Shown here: positions 1 through 12,718 of the stretch, piece after piece
Numbering within the stretch: position 1 is the stretch's first letter
Layout of the letters: each line of letters opens with the position of its first letter
Source of the DNA: Cryptomeria japonica
Taxonomy: Eukaryota > Streptophyta > Pinopsida > Cupressales > Cupressaceae
NCBI RefSeq assembly: GCF_030272615.1
Contig: NC_081409.1
Location: 877,677,594 to 877,741,593 of the forward strand
Direction of reading: 5' to 3'
DNA: 64,000 nt
Program-made: the position numbers and the translations under genes
The notes under the pieces: generated by a model
What the model was told of the DNA's origin: nothing
Seen by the model: only the letters and a program-made list of their open reading frames with translations
Database searches by the model: none

Positions 1-2418
1 ATATTATTTGTGGATGATTATTCAAGGATGATGTCAGTAATGTTTTTAAAAGAAAAATTAGAAGCTTTTCAAATGTTTAAGTGGTACAAGGCTAGAGTTG
101 AAAATGAAATAGGATGACAACTGAAATGTCTTAGATCAGATAGAGGAGGAGAGTTCACATCTGACGAGTTCAACCTATTTTGCAATGATCATGGTATTAA
201 AAGACAAGTCTCTGCACCGAGGACTCCACAGCAGAATGGAATAGTTGAAAGAAGAAACAAATCTATTGTGGATTGTGCTAGAACACTGATGATTAAGAAG
301 AAGGTTCCACAAACATTTTGGAGAGAAGCAATAAGCACAGTTGTTTACACCTTGAACTGAGTTTAATTGAAGAAAGGTACTTTGAAGACACCTTATGAAA
401 TCTGGTATGGCAAGAAACCTAACGTAAGTTATTTTAAGATCTTTGGAAGCAAATGATATGTTCATAAAGATGATAGAAATGGCAAGTTTGATCAGAAAAG
501 TGAAGAAGGAACATTTCTAGGATATTCTTCTAGAAGCAAAGCATTTAAATGTCTCATCAAATCATCTAACAAAATAGTAGAAAGTGCAAATGTAAAAATT
601 GATGAATTTGCAGAAAAAACTGATGACAGGAATTCCAAAGAACCAGAAGACTATAATGAATTTGTCTTTGTGCAACCGAGAAGTCCTACCAAGATAACTG
701 TTGAAGGAAATGAGGAAGATATCCAGTTACCGAGTGATGAAGAGTATCATACAGAGCCTACCGAGCCTGTATTAGCTAAATATGTCAAAAGACACCATGC
801 ACCAAGTTAGATTATAGGAGATAAGGATGATTCAGTGATGACAAGGAACAAACTGAGACAGAACACATGTTTGATATCTGAATTCAAACCGAGGATAGTG
901 AAAGAGGCATTCAACAGTGAAGATTGGATAAATGCTATGACTGAAGAGATTAATCAAATCAAGAAGAATGACACATGGACACTAGTACCAAGACCTAAGG
1001 ATGAAAATGTAATTGGTACAAAGTGGATCTTTAGAAACAAGCTAAATGAGAAAGGAGAGGTCATTCAGAACAAAGCAAGATTGGTTTGCAAAGGTTATGC
1101 CCAAGAAGAAGGAATTGATTATGGTGAGACTTTTGCACCTGTTGCTAGACTTGAAGGAGTTAGAACATTGTTGGCATATGCTGCTTACAAAAACTTCAAG
1201 GTATATCAAATGGATGTCAAATCTGCATTTCTGAATGGAATATTAGAAGAAGAAGTTTTCATTGAACAACCTGAAGGATTTGTTGAAGACAATAATAATC
1301 AGGTATGTAAATTGAACAAAGCTTTATATGGTTTGAAACAAGCACCTAGAGCATGGTATGAAAGATTGCACTCTTATTTGATTAAGATTGGTTTTATAAG
1401 GACAAGTGAGAATAGAAACATGTACATGAAGAATGATGAAAATGGAATACTAATCTCAGCCATATTTGTTGATGATATTATATTTTGTGGAAATAACTCT
1501 TTATGCAAGAACTTTGGTAATGAAATGAGCAAAGAATTTGAGATGTCATTAATTAGTGAGATAAATTATTTTATAGGCTTACAGATACTGCAAATGAAAA
1601 ATGAAATTTTCATTACTCAATCCAAATACATAAAGGAAATCTTGAAGAAATTTGGAATGGAGGATTCAAAGCCAGTAAGTACTCCTATGACTATAGACTG
1701 CAAACTATCAAAGAATGATGAATCTGCATCTGTTGATGAGACACTCTACCAATCCATGATTGGAAAACTACAATATGTTGTTCACAACAGGCCTGATATA
1801 GCACATGCAGTAGGTATTGTTGCAAGATTCTCTGTAGATCCTAAGGAAATACACATGACAACAATCAAAAGAATTTTCAGATACTTGAAAGGCATTGAAG
1901 ATTATGGCTTAGCATATCAGAAAGGAAATGATTTTGATTTGAAAGTCTATACTGATGCTGATTGGGCAGGCAACATTGATGACAGAAAAAGCACAAGTGG
2001 AGGAGCTTTCTTCTTAGGAGAAAGACTAGTGAGTTGGCTTAGCAAGAAACAAGGATGTGTTTCTTAGTCAATAGCCGAAGCTGAATATGTTGCTGCAGCA
2101 CTGAATTGTACCAACATTGCATGGATCAAACAATTGTTGGAAGGTATAAATGAGAAAGTTACCGAGCCAGTAATTATATTCTGTGACAATACTAGTGCCA
2201 TTAATATTTCAAAGAACCTTGTTATGCACTCTAAGACAAAGCACATATCTATCAAATATCATTATCTTAGAGAAGAAGCTCATGAAAAGAAAGTGGTGTT
2301 GGAATATGTTAGCACAAAGGAACAAATAGCTGATATCTTCACCAAGCCACTACCAAAGGACACTTTTGAATATCTTAGAAGTAAGTTAGGGGTCCTACCC
2401 CTATCTCTTACTCACTGA
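1..2418 (+). pseudogene. Copia polyprotein fragment: integrase core, RT, RNase H
   Basis: One frame (frame 1) covers the whole segment. The integrase catalytic core comes first, with the LRSDRGGEF motif near 130-160 and the PQQNGIVERRN glutamate region near 228-262. RT follows, with [17 protein letters not shown] near 1072-1120, [11 protein letters not shown] near 1327-1360 and FVDD catalytic aspartates near 1468. RNase H starts at YTDADWAG near 1948 and ends with DIFTKPLP near 2335. The natural stop is at 2416-2418. Six in-frame stops break it, at 115, 358, 364, 454, 808 and 2065. I see no frameshift, so decay was by point nonsense changes. In the family this polyprotein makes and integrates the element's cDNA inside virus-like particles. 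This copy cannot do so. Confidence 0.93.
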
Positions 2419-2654
2419 CCAAGTTCGGTGAAAGCATCACTTCGATGAATCTATTGAATGTCTTTTAGGAGCTGATGCTGGAGTGATACACTTTAAGAAT
2501 GCTTTTCTGAAAGTGTACTGGAACAATATTGGGATAATACAGAAAATGATATAGGGAACAGGAATTGTAATCAAATGCTCTGACACATCAGTAGGAAATA
2601 ACTTCTTATAGAAACAACTTATGTTTTAGTTCTTTTCTTTTTGGCATTGTTGTC

Positions 2655-2728
2655 AAAGGGGGAGAAGACTACAAGGGGGAGAAGACCTACCCAAGGAGGA
2701 GAAGACTACCAAGAGGAGAAGACCTGAG
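2655..2728 (+). repeat. Four purine-rich tandem units before the Copia-1 LTR
   Basis: Four units of 18-20 bp begin with AAGGGGGAGAAGAC or a close variant (about 2655, 2673, 2693 and 2711). They resemble the element's own polypurine tract at 2847-2858 and lie about 120 bp before it. They may be duplicated purine tracts. Confidence 0.75.
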
Positions 2729-2846
2729 AAGATTGAGAGAAAACCAGAAGAGAAGTTTGATGTATGGGGGAGAGCATTTTAGCATTTCAGAATCACAACA
2801 ATCCAAATTCTTAACGGTCAAATCAACTGGTTTTGCCATCAATGCC

Positions 2847-2858
2847 AAAGGGGGAGAT
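2847..2858 (+). other. Polypurine tract of Copia-1
   Basis: AAAGGGGGAGAT lies directly before the LTR start TGTTGGCAATAT. In LTR elements this tract primes plus-strand DNA synthesis. Confidence 0.85.
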
Positions 2859-4297
2859 TGTTGGCAATATAACAAGGATATTGAGAAGGTTGTTGATGAT
2901 TATGGACATAACTGATTAAAGATGTTTTATTGTCTTGATATTATTATTTTGTCATTGATGTCAAGAAATTGATTTTCTAATTCAGTATGATGTTGCCATA
3001 TCTTAAGAAATATGATATGAAGATTATAAAGAAGTTGGTAAAGACACAGGAAATAATATGATGAATAAAGGGATAAGTTATTCAATGGGCAACTCTACCG
3101 AGTCAGACAATGATGAGATCTTGATGTTTTAGATTGTTTTAACATCATACATATGTTGTAAAATGTAAAGGTTAATACTACACTATGTTATCAGGCAAAG
3201 AACCTAGTCGGTAAACCCTAAGGTTATCACAGTCTGTTAATGAAGACAGGATGTCTACTGAGTAAAGTTTAGTATTCACCGAGTTGTAACCGAGCTATAA
3301 TAGAATGCATTAAATGGTTACATGTGATATTTAATTAAAGAAGCTGATGAGCTGGAGCGGATCAATGATTGGCAAGCCGTGGAAGAATTTTGTTAACAAA
3401 TATAAGGCACTGGAAAGTCAACAAGAAGATCTATAGCTCAGATTGAACCGCATTACCCTAACACAAGTTCCAAGATGATTGTGCAAGTTCTGAGGCAGGG
3501 TAAAATGTTTTTTAGATCGTAAGATACAATGAACCTGGACAAGATTGAAGATCTGATGGCTATGATTGATCATGGGAAATGTGATCAAGGAGATTAAGCG
3601 GTTAGATGATTGTCTATAAATAGGAAACTGTTGATAAACAATGTATGTGGGCAAGTGTATGCACATGGATGCTACATAGTGGTCATCAAGCACAAAAGCT
3701 TGAAAACCTATTGGAATAATAGAGTATTGATGTGCAGTAGATAGACCAGAATAGTTCTATGTCTAGATTGTGTTGAACAAATAAGAATCTGCTTGAACAT
3801 TTTAGATGTAAAGTTGTAGATAGATTGTATTACTGTTAGGTTGTGAAAGTAATAGGAAATCTCTTAACCGAGTGGACTTAATAGTCTTATAAGTAAATCC
3901 TCTAACAAGGTGACATTCTAAATGAGTGTTTGAAATCCTTTGACAAGGTCACTTCTAACAAAGTGAAGATCCTAACAGATCTGAGGGAAATCCCTTAACC
4001 GGGTCACATCTAGCAATGTGTTTTGTAATCTTTAACAGGATTGGATTTTAATCGAGCATACTCTAGAAGAGTATATTTCTTAGTGGGTCCAAAATCCCAC
4101 AGTGGTTTTTCCCTATTTGGGTTTCCACGTTAAATCTAGTGTTATGAGGTTTATATTGTTCATATGCTTTTGAGTTTGCATGTTTGACAGTTTTATTCTA
4201 TGACTGATATATGTTACCGAGGTTGAATCTGATGTTTTCATTAATGATTAAGTTTGTATGATTCACCCCCCCCCCCCTCTCATCTTGTTAGCTATCA
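2859..4297 (+). repeat. 3' LTR of Copia-1
   Basis: It starts with TGTTGG directly after the purine tract. It has a TATA box at 3615-3622 and the family block of repeated 'taacaagg / aaccgggt' phrases at about 3850-4050. It then has 'cccacagtggtttttccc' near 4096 and a C-run near 4265. The solo LTR at 39861 and the reversed LTR at 24817 share these landmarks. The most likely end is CTATCA at 4297. Confidence 0.8.
3615..3622 (+). promoter_or_regulatory. TATA box in Copia-1 LTR
   Basis: TATAAATA lies about 750 bp into the LTR in a TCTATAAATAGG context, the expected place for the U3 promoter. A duplicate promoter would sit in the missing 5' LTR. Confidence 0.6.
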
Positions 4298-4329
4298 GAT
4301 CTGTACTTATATTAAGTATCAGAACTATC

Positions 4330-5251
4330 ACCTTTAGGAGAACCTATAAAGTCAGCACTCAAAAAGTTAATATAGACAAACATGATCACTTTACTTGAAG
4401 TAAGAGTATATGGACCAGGTCCTTTCAAACCCACATGGTGGAATGCCAATGATTTCTATGATTATCATAGGACTAAAGGTCACAAAATGACAAGTTGCTA
4501 AAAATTGAAAAACTTGGTCCAAGATATGATAGACGAAGGGGACATCACAATTGATACCAATAAGACCTCAACAAACACAAATCATATGATTATTAAGGAT
4601 CCTTTTGTTAAGCATGACAAGGGAAAAGCTACCACATCAGGTACCCAAGACAATATGAATAACTACACAAAGGTCTCATACAACTACACTATTCATGCCA
4701 TTAGCTCAGGAGATACAACAAACAATGATTCACAAGAAACACCTGATCAAGAGGACCAATATCAAGACACTCATAGAGATGATAACCAAATTTGCATGAT
4801 ATCTAAAGCACCAAAGTACGACGATGATACAAATCTTTATCTCAGAGACTGGGGACATGATCAACCATCTCACTCAGGTTGGTTTGAAGATGAACTCATA
4901 GAACATATTATGGATGTCAAACATACACATAAAGACTATGAAGAGGGATTTAACATAAATCTTGGTAAAATAGCCTATGATACAAATGATACAATTGCTA
5001 CAATCACAATTACTCCCAGAGACAGAGACTGTGTAGTGGTTACTCGTAGATCAAAGGTAACTTTACAAGGGATACCACAAAATCAACCACCAGCAGTAGG
5101 GACTTACAATGTAGTTGAGCAACTTAAGAAAACTCTGGCACATATATCATTATTCGAACTATTGCGTATTTCACCCAATCATAGAGCTATACTAGACAAA
5201 GCACTTCAAGATTCAGTAGTGGATAGAGATATAGATGAACATGCCTTCTAG
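4330..5251 (+). pseudogene. Tat-A gag C-terminal part
   Basis: The frame begins in a proline-rich stretch and passes a short metal-binding-like block near 4435-4500 with Cys/His residues (YDYHRTKGHK...C). It continues to a stop at 5249. Tat-B at 45770-46300 matches it closely in order and wording, for example WWN..(E/D)(Y/F).(E/D)(F/Y)H..KGHK and DMI/DLIDRGDI. In the family, gag packages the RNA. Stops at 4499 (TAA) and 5249 (TAG) both fit lost glutamine codons. The N-terminal half of gag is missing, replaced by the Copia-1 LTR. Confidence 0.75.
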
Positions 5252-5992
5252 TCTATGGTAAGAAATTTGACACAAGGCACACGTATTGCTTTCATAGAAC
5301 AAGATATTCCTAGTGATAAATCGCTTCATAATGACCCACTACATCTGGAAGCTTACATTCATAAGAAAAGAATCAGAAGAGTACTCATAGATGGGGGAGT
5401 CAGTCTCAACATTTGTACTTTAAAGCTGGTCAAAGCACTAGGATATTCAGAAATTCACATTGATTCTTCCAAAAGGATAAATATCAAGGCTTACGATGAC
5501 AAAAAAAGTCCATCTAAAGGCATTGTAACATTACCTGTACAAATAGGACCAATAACGATAGAGGTCTCTTTTCAAGTCTTGGACAGAGAGTTGGGATACA
5601 ACATGTTATTGGGCCACCCATGGATCCACACCATGCAAACAATACCATCCATATTTCATCAGTGTGTCAAATTCCCATACAATGGAATTAAAATCACCAT
5701 AAAGGGTGATCCAAATCTGTTCCAACATTGCAATTATCTGAAAGACAATGTCGATAATCAGGTACCTATCAATCAAGCCACACCTCTCACTACGCAGCTG
5801 GAAACATTAAAGATCACAAAAACAAAAAAAGATATGCCTACAACATCCTCCTTACAAATAAAGGATATGGGTTGTGGAGAGTACTCTATTGCAAATACTT
5901 TAAGTGGGAAACAATTGTCTCTTTCTCCTAAAGTCCTTTGGGAAACCTCACACTATAGTGCAAAAGTGAGACAAAGGAAAAGAAATTGTTAG
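5252..5992 (+). pseudogene. Tat-A aspartic protease region
   Basis: This continues the frame of the gag segment across one stop. The active-site motif near 5385-5410 reads LIDGGVSLNIC, where Tat-B has LIDGGASLNIC. A conserved GHPWIH block lies near 5610. The domain matches a retropepsin that cuts the Gag-Pol polyprotein. The Ala-to-Val change next to the active site may be damaging. A frame change separates it from the pol frame near 5990. Confidence 0.8.
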
Positions 5993-5999
5993 ATACACA

Positions 6000-6854
6000 G
6001 ATTCATGCTCTTTCATTAGATGGGGTGACTTACAGGAAGAATCCTTGAACGGAGATGTTAACCATTGGATATATAGAGAAGAAGATCATATGACAATACC
6101 TAGAATACACACAGATCAGTATGGAAATGGATTCAAAATACTCCAAAGACATGGATATGATGGTACCACAGGCCTTGGGTTATAGAAACAAGGAAGACTA
6201 GAACCTATTGTTCCTAATGATAATCTAGGAAATCAAGGATTGGGATACAAGCATGTACAACATATCATCGAGGCAAGACAACATACTCTTGATATAATAA
6301 GAAAAGCATTAGATTACATATCACTAAGGGATTTGTCCACACAGGTGCTTCCATCTTCGTCTCAAACAAGTAATCAAGTACCTACATCACCACGCACAGA
6401 ATCAGATGGGGAAGACATGAGACAACTCTTGCAAGAACCTATCACTGAGTTACAAAATGATGCAGTTATTGACACAATAGTACAGGCTAATGTGGCAACA
6501 GATGCAAGATTACCCCCACCACCTGAATCCCACCCATGGTTATTATCACTACTTCTACCACGAGAAGCAACTCAGGCCCAACCTAATGAAATAGATGAAG
6601 AAAGATTGCAAAGGCTTATACTAGGCTTAAGAAGGGTAACTAATGTCCAACAAAGACCAGACAATCTACAACAGAATCAGACACAAGAACAAGAAGAAAT
6701 AAGTGATGATAGCTCATATGATGAAACATATATTGAAAGTGAGACAGACTCTCATGACTACAAATTCTTATCACTCCATGATTCTAGCCCATCAGAAAGT
6801 GTAATATTAAGGAATCAAATAAGGCTTATACATGATGAAGATACTCAAAGTTAG
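6000..6854 (+). pseudogene. Tat-A G-patch remnant and pre-RT linker
   Basis: From about 6000 the pol frame (frame 3) is used. Glycine-rich spacing near 6120-6250 (YGNGF, GYDGTTGLGL, then LGNQGLGY) resembles a G-patch, a short nucleic-acid-binding motif seen between protease and RT in several Ty3/Gypsy lineages. The following 200 residues are acidic and Gln/Ser-rich with no recognisable domain. Stops at 6183 and 6852 (both TAG) break it. The G-patch call rests on glycine spacing only. Confidence 0.55.
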
Positions 6855-6872
6855 TCAAACAATCAAGTCCTC

Positions 6873-8336
6873 ATGTTATCTGAGTCTACTAAAGAAAGGA
6901 GTAATGATTTACCCCTAGTACATTCACACTTGATTGATTGGGGGCAAGAAGGAAGACCAACACTGGATTGGTTTGAAAACAACGAAGCAATTTCAGAATT
7001 TCTAGGAGTCAGAGAGGGATTTCCACAAGGTGATCATAAAGCAGGGTTCGCTATAGACCTAAATAGAACGACATACTTTGGAGAAGAAAGTACTTCTCCA
7101 ATAGAAGATAAGGATCAAACTACCCATAATGACAGAAGTGATTTGGGTAATCTTCCTATGGAAAGAGAAAGTTTAGCATTACTTATAGAGGAAACAGAAG
7201 AAGTAAACATAGCCGAAGGGGAGGTTGTACATAACATCCATTTGGGAAAATCACTGAGCAAAGAAGAAAAAGATAGATTCATTCATTTTTTCAAGCAACA
7301 ACCTATCAACTTTTCTTGGTCCTATTCAGACATGCCAGGCTTAGACTCTAAATTAGTGTTGCATCACTTACCATTGATACCAGGAGTTAAAGCTTGCAAG
7401 AAAAAATTGAGAAAAATGCATCCAAGTATCACATTACTGGTTAAAATAGAACTACAAAAGTTGCTAGATGTAGGTTTTATTAGACCTATTGACTACACAG
7501 AATGGATATCCAACCTGGTACCTGTGACTAAGCCCACGGGAGGCATAAGAATCTGTACTGATTTTTGAGATCTAAATAAAGCTTGTCTTAAGGATGACTT
7601 CCCGCTACCCAATATCAACATGATAGTTTACCTAACAACTAGAAATGAGATGTTATCTTTAATGGATGGTTTTTTAGGATACAACCAGATTAAAATTACA
7701 TTAGAAGATCAACATAAAATGGCCTTTACATTCCTGTGGGGAACGTACTATTGGAATGTGATGCCATTTGGTCTCAAAAATGCCGGAGCAACATATCAAA
7801 GAACCATGACAACTTTGTTTCATGACATGATCCATAACATAATGGAAGATTACATGGATGACATATTGGCTAAATCACAAACCAAGGAAAGTCACCTTCC
7901 ACTTCTTACATAGATATTTGATCGGTTGGAACAGTATAATGTCAGATTAAACCTAAAGAAATGTGTGTTTGGCATAACAATAGGTAAATTGTTAGGTTCT
8001 ATAGTATCAAACAGAGGAATTGAAATAGACCCTGCCAAGGTCAAGGAAATCATTGATATGCAACCTCTGTCAACACCTAAACAACTCAGAGGATTACAAG
8101 GAAGATTGCAATCCATAAGGAGATTCATAGCACAGTTGGCAAATAAGTGTCACCCATTCCAACATTTACTCAAGAAAGGAGTTACTTTTAAATGGACAGA
8201 ACAATGTCAGGAAGCTTCCCAAGCTCTAAAAGATTATCTTTTGAACATACCAATGTTAATATCTCCTATTCCAGGACAACCTCTATTGTTATACATATCA
8301 GCAATGAACTCAGCTTTAGGATCTCTACTGGCATAG
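6873..8336 (+). pseudogene. Tat-A reverse transcriptase
   Basis: Same frame 3. The order is a fingers-domain block with PGVKACKKKLRKMHP near 7380, the conserved GGIRICTDF-DLNKAC block near 7540-7585 split by a TGA, MPFGLKNAGATYQR near 7758, and catalytic YMDD near 7851. A connection block with LRGLQGRLQSIRRFI follows near 8085. Stops at 7566, 7911 and 8334 each replace a likely Arg or Gln codon. In the family this enzyme copies element RNA into cDNA. Confidence 0.9.
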
Positions 8337-9062
8337 AATGACAAAAATGGAAAAGAAAGAGCCATTTATTATATAAGTAGGAATCTGATCGGCTATGAAC
8401 TTAATTATACCCCCATAGAGTGATCATGCTTAGTAGTAATCTTTGCATCCCAAAAGCTCAAACATTACATGTTGATTCATAAGGTGCAACTCATTGCACA
8501 CTTTGACCCACTCAAGTACCTATTGAGTAGAGCAACATTGACCGGGCGATTGGCTAAGTGGGTTATGATCTTGAGAGAGTTTGATATAGAATACATAGAT
8601 AGAAAATCCATCAAAGGACAAACCATAGCTGATCAATTAGCAGAGGCTCCTATACAGGATAGTCATCCGTTGCTGATAGACTTTCCAGACAAATCCGTGT
8701 TTACATTAACTACCTCAGTAATGTGGAAGTTATATTTTGATGGGTCATATACAAGTCACGAATCTGGAGCAGGCATTCTCTTCATTACTCCTCAAGGGGA
8801 TGTTATACCTAAGTCATTTAGGATCAATTTCCCATGTACCAATAATATGGGTGAATATGAACCTCTCCTCATAGGGCTTCGTACAACTATACAATGGAAA
8901 ATACAAGAGTTACAAGTCTATGGTGATTCACAGTTGATTGTAAAATAGGTCAATGATGATTACAACACGAAGGATGACAAACTCATGCCTTATAAGAAGT
9001 TGGTCAAAGATTACAAGGAACACTTCAGCAAAATTACCTTCGAACAAATACCAAGAATATAA
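8337..9062 (+). pseudogene. Tat-A RNase H and second (archaeal-type) RNase H domain
   Basis: The first RNase H straddles 8290-8650 and includes RAIYYISRNLIGYELNYTPIE before a TGA at 8421. A second RNase H-like fold follows at about 8725-9060. It has acidic residues in YFDGSY, NNMGEYEPLL and YGDSQLIVK, the D-E-D pattern. A second RNase H next to integrase is a hallmark of Tat elements and supports the lineage call. Stops at 8421, 8946 and 9060 interrupt it. Confidence 0.85.
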
Positions 9063-10475
9063 AACAAGGCAACAGATGCAATGGCAACCATAGGATCTCT
9101 TTTGAATATGCCTGCTAACGAAACTCAGTTTGAGTTCATCATAGAACAGTTGATGCTACCTACATATGAGACTCCCCTATCAGAATATGTATGTGCAATC
9201 ATGGGTCCAGAATCACCTTGGTACAATGAAATATACACATATTTACATACTTAATACATGTCACAGGATCTGTCTAGAAATCAAAAGAAGACCTTTATTC
9301 ATCAGGCATCTAGATACACCATTATAGCTGATACTTTGTATAGAAAGGGTTTCGATGGAACTCTTCTCTGATGTTTGGATGAGAATAAAGCACATCTTTC
9401 TTTAAAAGAAGTCCATGATGGAATCTGTGGGGCTCACCAAAGCGGTCTTCCATTGTCAAAGAAATTGCTGAGAATAGAGTATTACTGGCCAACCATGGAA
9501 AAGGATGCTTACAAGTATGTACAGAAGTGTAAACAATGCCAAATGCATGGAGACTTTATTCATGCACCAACACAAGATCTTCAACCCATCACATCTCCAT
9601 GGCCATTTTCACAATGGGGATTAGATCTAGTGGGTAAAATCAACCCTACTTCTTCCAATGGGCACAAGTTTATCTTGACAGCCACTAAATACTTTACCAA
9701 ATGGGTTGAGGCAATTCCTTTAACATACATTACTGGAAAGTAGATAGAAAAATTCATGCTCAACTACATTATATGTAGATACAGAGTTCCAATGTGCTTT
9801 GTTACAGATAATAGGTGTCCATTTAAAAACCAGGAAGTGAAAGAATTGTGTGACAAATTTCACGTACAAAAGAGATTTTCCACGCCATATTATCCACAAA
9901 GTAATGGACAAGTAGAGGCTACAAATAAAATGATATTGAAAATTCTTAAGAAAGTAGTCATTGACATAGGACGAGACTGGCATCTCCACTTGAATCCCGC
10001 TCTATGGGCTTATAGAACAGGAGTACACACACCTAAAAGAGCAACATCATATTCCTTGGTCTATGGTACATAAGCGATACTCCCCATTGAAATAGAAATA
10101 CCATCTCTAAGAGTCTCCTTACAAAACATCATATTAGAGGAAGACTACAGGGCAACAAGGTTACAAGAACTCAAAACCCTTGATGAAAAAAGACAAACAA
10201 CGTTTAACCATCTACAAGGATACCAAAACAGACTGAGATGAAGTTATAATAAATGGGTCCGCCCACGAACTTTTCAAGTGGGAGATCTAGTACTTAAAGA
10301 GAATCAAAGGAACCTAGCGGAATGAGAAAGGCCAGGGAAATTTGAACCTAACTGGCTAGGTCCTTTCATTATAACAAGGGTCATAGGCAATGGAGCATAT
10401 AATTTGGCTACCATGGAGGGAGATCCACTCTCTAACCCTATGAACAACATGCACCTTAAGTGATATTATACCTAA
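9063..10475 (+). pseudogene. Tat-A integrase
   Basis: The zinc-binding HHCC domain lies at about 9408-9550 (HDGICGAH ... CKQCQMHG). The catalytic core has D in WGLDLVGKI (about 9618), D in VTDNRC (about 9802) and E in PQSNGQVEATNK (about 9895). A C-terminal GPF-type domain follows (FQVGDLVL near 10275, FEPNWLGPF near 10340) and the natural stop is at 10473. Stops at 9252, 9369, 9741, 10071, 10239, 10323 and 10461 inactivate it. I found no frameshift between 6000 and 10475. Confidence 0.9.
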
Positions 10476-11608
10476 GGGATGTGTAGTTTAGGTTTTACTT
10501 TCTGCATTGCATATCATATCATTTAAAACACTGCATCACCTATAGTTTCTTTTTAAAATGCACCGCATTCTTAAACTTTCCACATTTTCATATAGAAGCA
10601 TCAATAAAACATGGCAACTGTTCGAGTTTATCATTCATTTTCATCTAAGGAAAACAAGGGTCATTTCCTTTCTTAGATATTTGGACATGAAGTCTATGAG
10701 GTTCTAAATTCATTCATTCTCAACATTACCCTGTGACGACGCTTTACTAATGGTTGGGTAGTGATTTCACTATTTGAGACTTGTTAACCCACAATCTATC
10801 AATTTCTATACCTCACACATTAATAAGACCTCTAATCCATTCTAGACACCTAGTTGATCATATGACTAAGTGAAAAATCTAAAATTCTACTTCAGCGCCA
10901 CTATAATTGTCACACCCAAGTAGGTTTCATTACTTACAAGTCAAGGCAAGAAAAGAAAAAAGAGAAAAAGAGCTATGCCAAATATCCATCTAAAGGCAGA
11001 TAGAGAAATAATATATAATTGAAATATCATGTATACAAATGTGATAAAAAGCTTGACTATGGGAACATGCAAGTAACTCCATCAGGACTATGGATGCCTC
11101 CTAGAAATGGAGCAATATTTGAGAAATTACAATCTATAACCTCGTCGGAGCTCTCAAGGCTTGCTGGCAGTAAGGCTCTATTTGGGATGCTTTTGAAGTT
11201 AGAAAAATCATGTAGCTAGTCATATAGGATGCTAAGGATCTTTAGTGAACACAAGAGCGGGAATTAATGCATTTGCACACACATGGGCAAAAGAAGATCA
11301 AAGTTTCAAGAACTTTCAAGAACTAATGGGGAATTTTTCCGCGTCTCCATTTGTAAATCCTAGTCACTAAGTGTGTTGAGATGAATGTTCCAAAGGGCCT
11401 TAGAGATCGATTGACTGCTTATCTATGAGATGTTTTGCACCTCCATTTCTATTGGTGTATTACTAATGCAAAAACAAAGATAGTCAACCTTGTTCGAATA
11501 GGAAATGCGTCTTCATCCTGCATATTGCATTCACATAGGTCATGTCCAAAATTCATTTGTCTCCATATACATTTTGTAGATCATCATCTCATATAGGTCT
11601 ACACATTG

Positions 11609-11905
11609 GGGGCATAACTGAAAAAATCCAAAAAATAAAATAAAGTCCTAAAAAAATCCAAAAAAAGTTTTAAAGTCTTGAAAAAATCCAAAAAATCGTA
11701 TAAAGTGCTGAAAAAATCATATAACATCCTTAAAAAATATCCAAAAATAGTGAAAAACTCAAAATCAAAAAAAATCAAAAACCACAAAACCCAAAAACAT
11801 TCAAATACAATCCTCAAAAAATCAACCAAAAACATTCAAATATGATCCTGAAAAAATCAACCAAAAACATTCAAATATTGATCTACATAATCCAAAAACA
11901 TCACA
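11609..11905 (+). repeat. A-rich tandem repeats in Tat-A tail
   Basis: Degenerate units of about 30-40 bp are built on 'ctgaaaaaatccaaaaa' and later 'atcaaccaaaaacattcaaa'. Shorter related blocks sit at the same relative place in Tat-C (21183-21260) and, inverted, in Tat-D (62990-63090). Confidence 0.7.
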
Positions 11906-12426
11906 AAAGATCTTGGAAAAGAACTAAAAATTGAAAACCAATCAATCAGAAAAACTTGCAATAAAATGTTTTGTGAGAAAAAAATACCCTAGCAGATATC
12001 TAACAAACACTTCGCACGAAGTTAACAAAGGATACGACTATCCAGTTAAACATCTGCAATCAACTGATCAAACTGTCTTATCAATCATATCATATCCATA
12101 TCAACACGATCATTATCTTGTCTTAAATAGAAGAGGATACACTCAAAATCAGACAGGTCAGTCTTAAATGGGGTTCGCAACTTTCTAAGATCAGACATTA
12201 TCAACCATCACATCAAACAACTAAGAACAAAGGCACAAGGTCAGTATAGCTACTGAATTTTGTCTAGGTCAGTCTTTATCTTTTTATCATTTGGCGACAG
12301 ATATTGTTCCTATGCTACTCAAGGATGTCCACAAGTGACTAGAGGAGCTATGATGGGCATTATCTTTTTCTTTGTTTGTTGTTTGTGGTGTGAACCGATG
12401 AAATTCTAGGGAAATTGCTCTAGTGG

Positions 12427-12482
12427 GTGTCTATGATAAGAGCCTTCACATAAGGTGAAATCGCCACACATACCTTGACCCT
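12427..12482 (+). other. Conserved Tat noncoding block, copy A
   Basis: The phrase 'gataagagccttcacat' followed by 'aaggtgaaatcgccacaca' recurs in Tat-C (22059-22112) and, inverted, in Tat-D (about 62335-62390), although the flanks have diverged strongly. Confidence 0.75.
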
Positions 12483-12713
12483 CAACGCAATTCCCAGAAT
12501 GGAGGGTTCACTCCTTGTCTGCTAAGTGTTTGTTTCTTCAATGAGATATCTTTGCATCTTGGTTCCTTATACCCTAATGCACTAAAGCTTCATTGTTCAA
12601 TAATAAGGCTCAGTGATGAATATATATTGCGCAATAAATAAATGACATAGGTTCATGATTCATTCAATTTCATTCTCATTTCATCTCATTTGCTTTTGGT
12701 AGTTTACTAAATC

Positions 12714-12718
12714 ATTTT
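12714..12718 (+). repeat. TSD ATTTT, left copy
   Basis: Five bases before the Copia LTR start. They are identical to 17796-17800 after its end. Confidence 0.9.

Larger units (their letters stand above)
1..4297 (+). mobile_element. Copia-1: 5'-truncated Ty1/Copia element (IN-RT-RH + 3' LTR)
   Basis: The order integrase, RT, RNase H is diagnostic of Ty1/Copia. The coding part runs off the left window edge and is followed by a purine tract and one LTR of about 1.44 kb. Its right end abuts the middle of a Tat gag at about 4328. Copia-1 therefore most likely inserted into that gag, with its 5' LTR outside the window. The exact right end (CA at 4297, or up to about 4330) is uncertain because the partner LTR and TSD cannot be seen. 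Confidence 0.85.
10476..12713 (+). other. Tat-A 3' noncoding region (first part)
   Basis: About 2.2 kb without a coding signal follows integrase. It contains A-rich tandem repeats (11609-11905), pieces shared with Tat-C near 21430-21560 (the 'agtacactcaaaaccacacag' type phrase), and a conserved block at 12427-12482. Long noncoding tails are usual for Tat elements. Unlike Tat-B and Tat-D, it holds no antisense PMD ORF. Confidence 0.7.

Noticed and set aside
7892-8128. Minus-strand ORFs within Tat-A pol (also 9581-9763 and 9720-9989)
   Set aside because: Shadows of the plus-strand RT and integrase frames.
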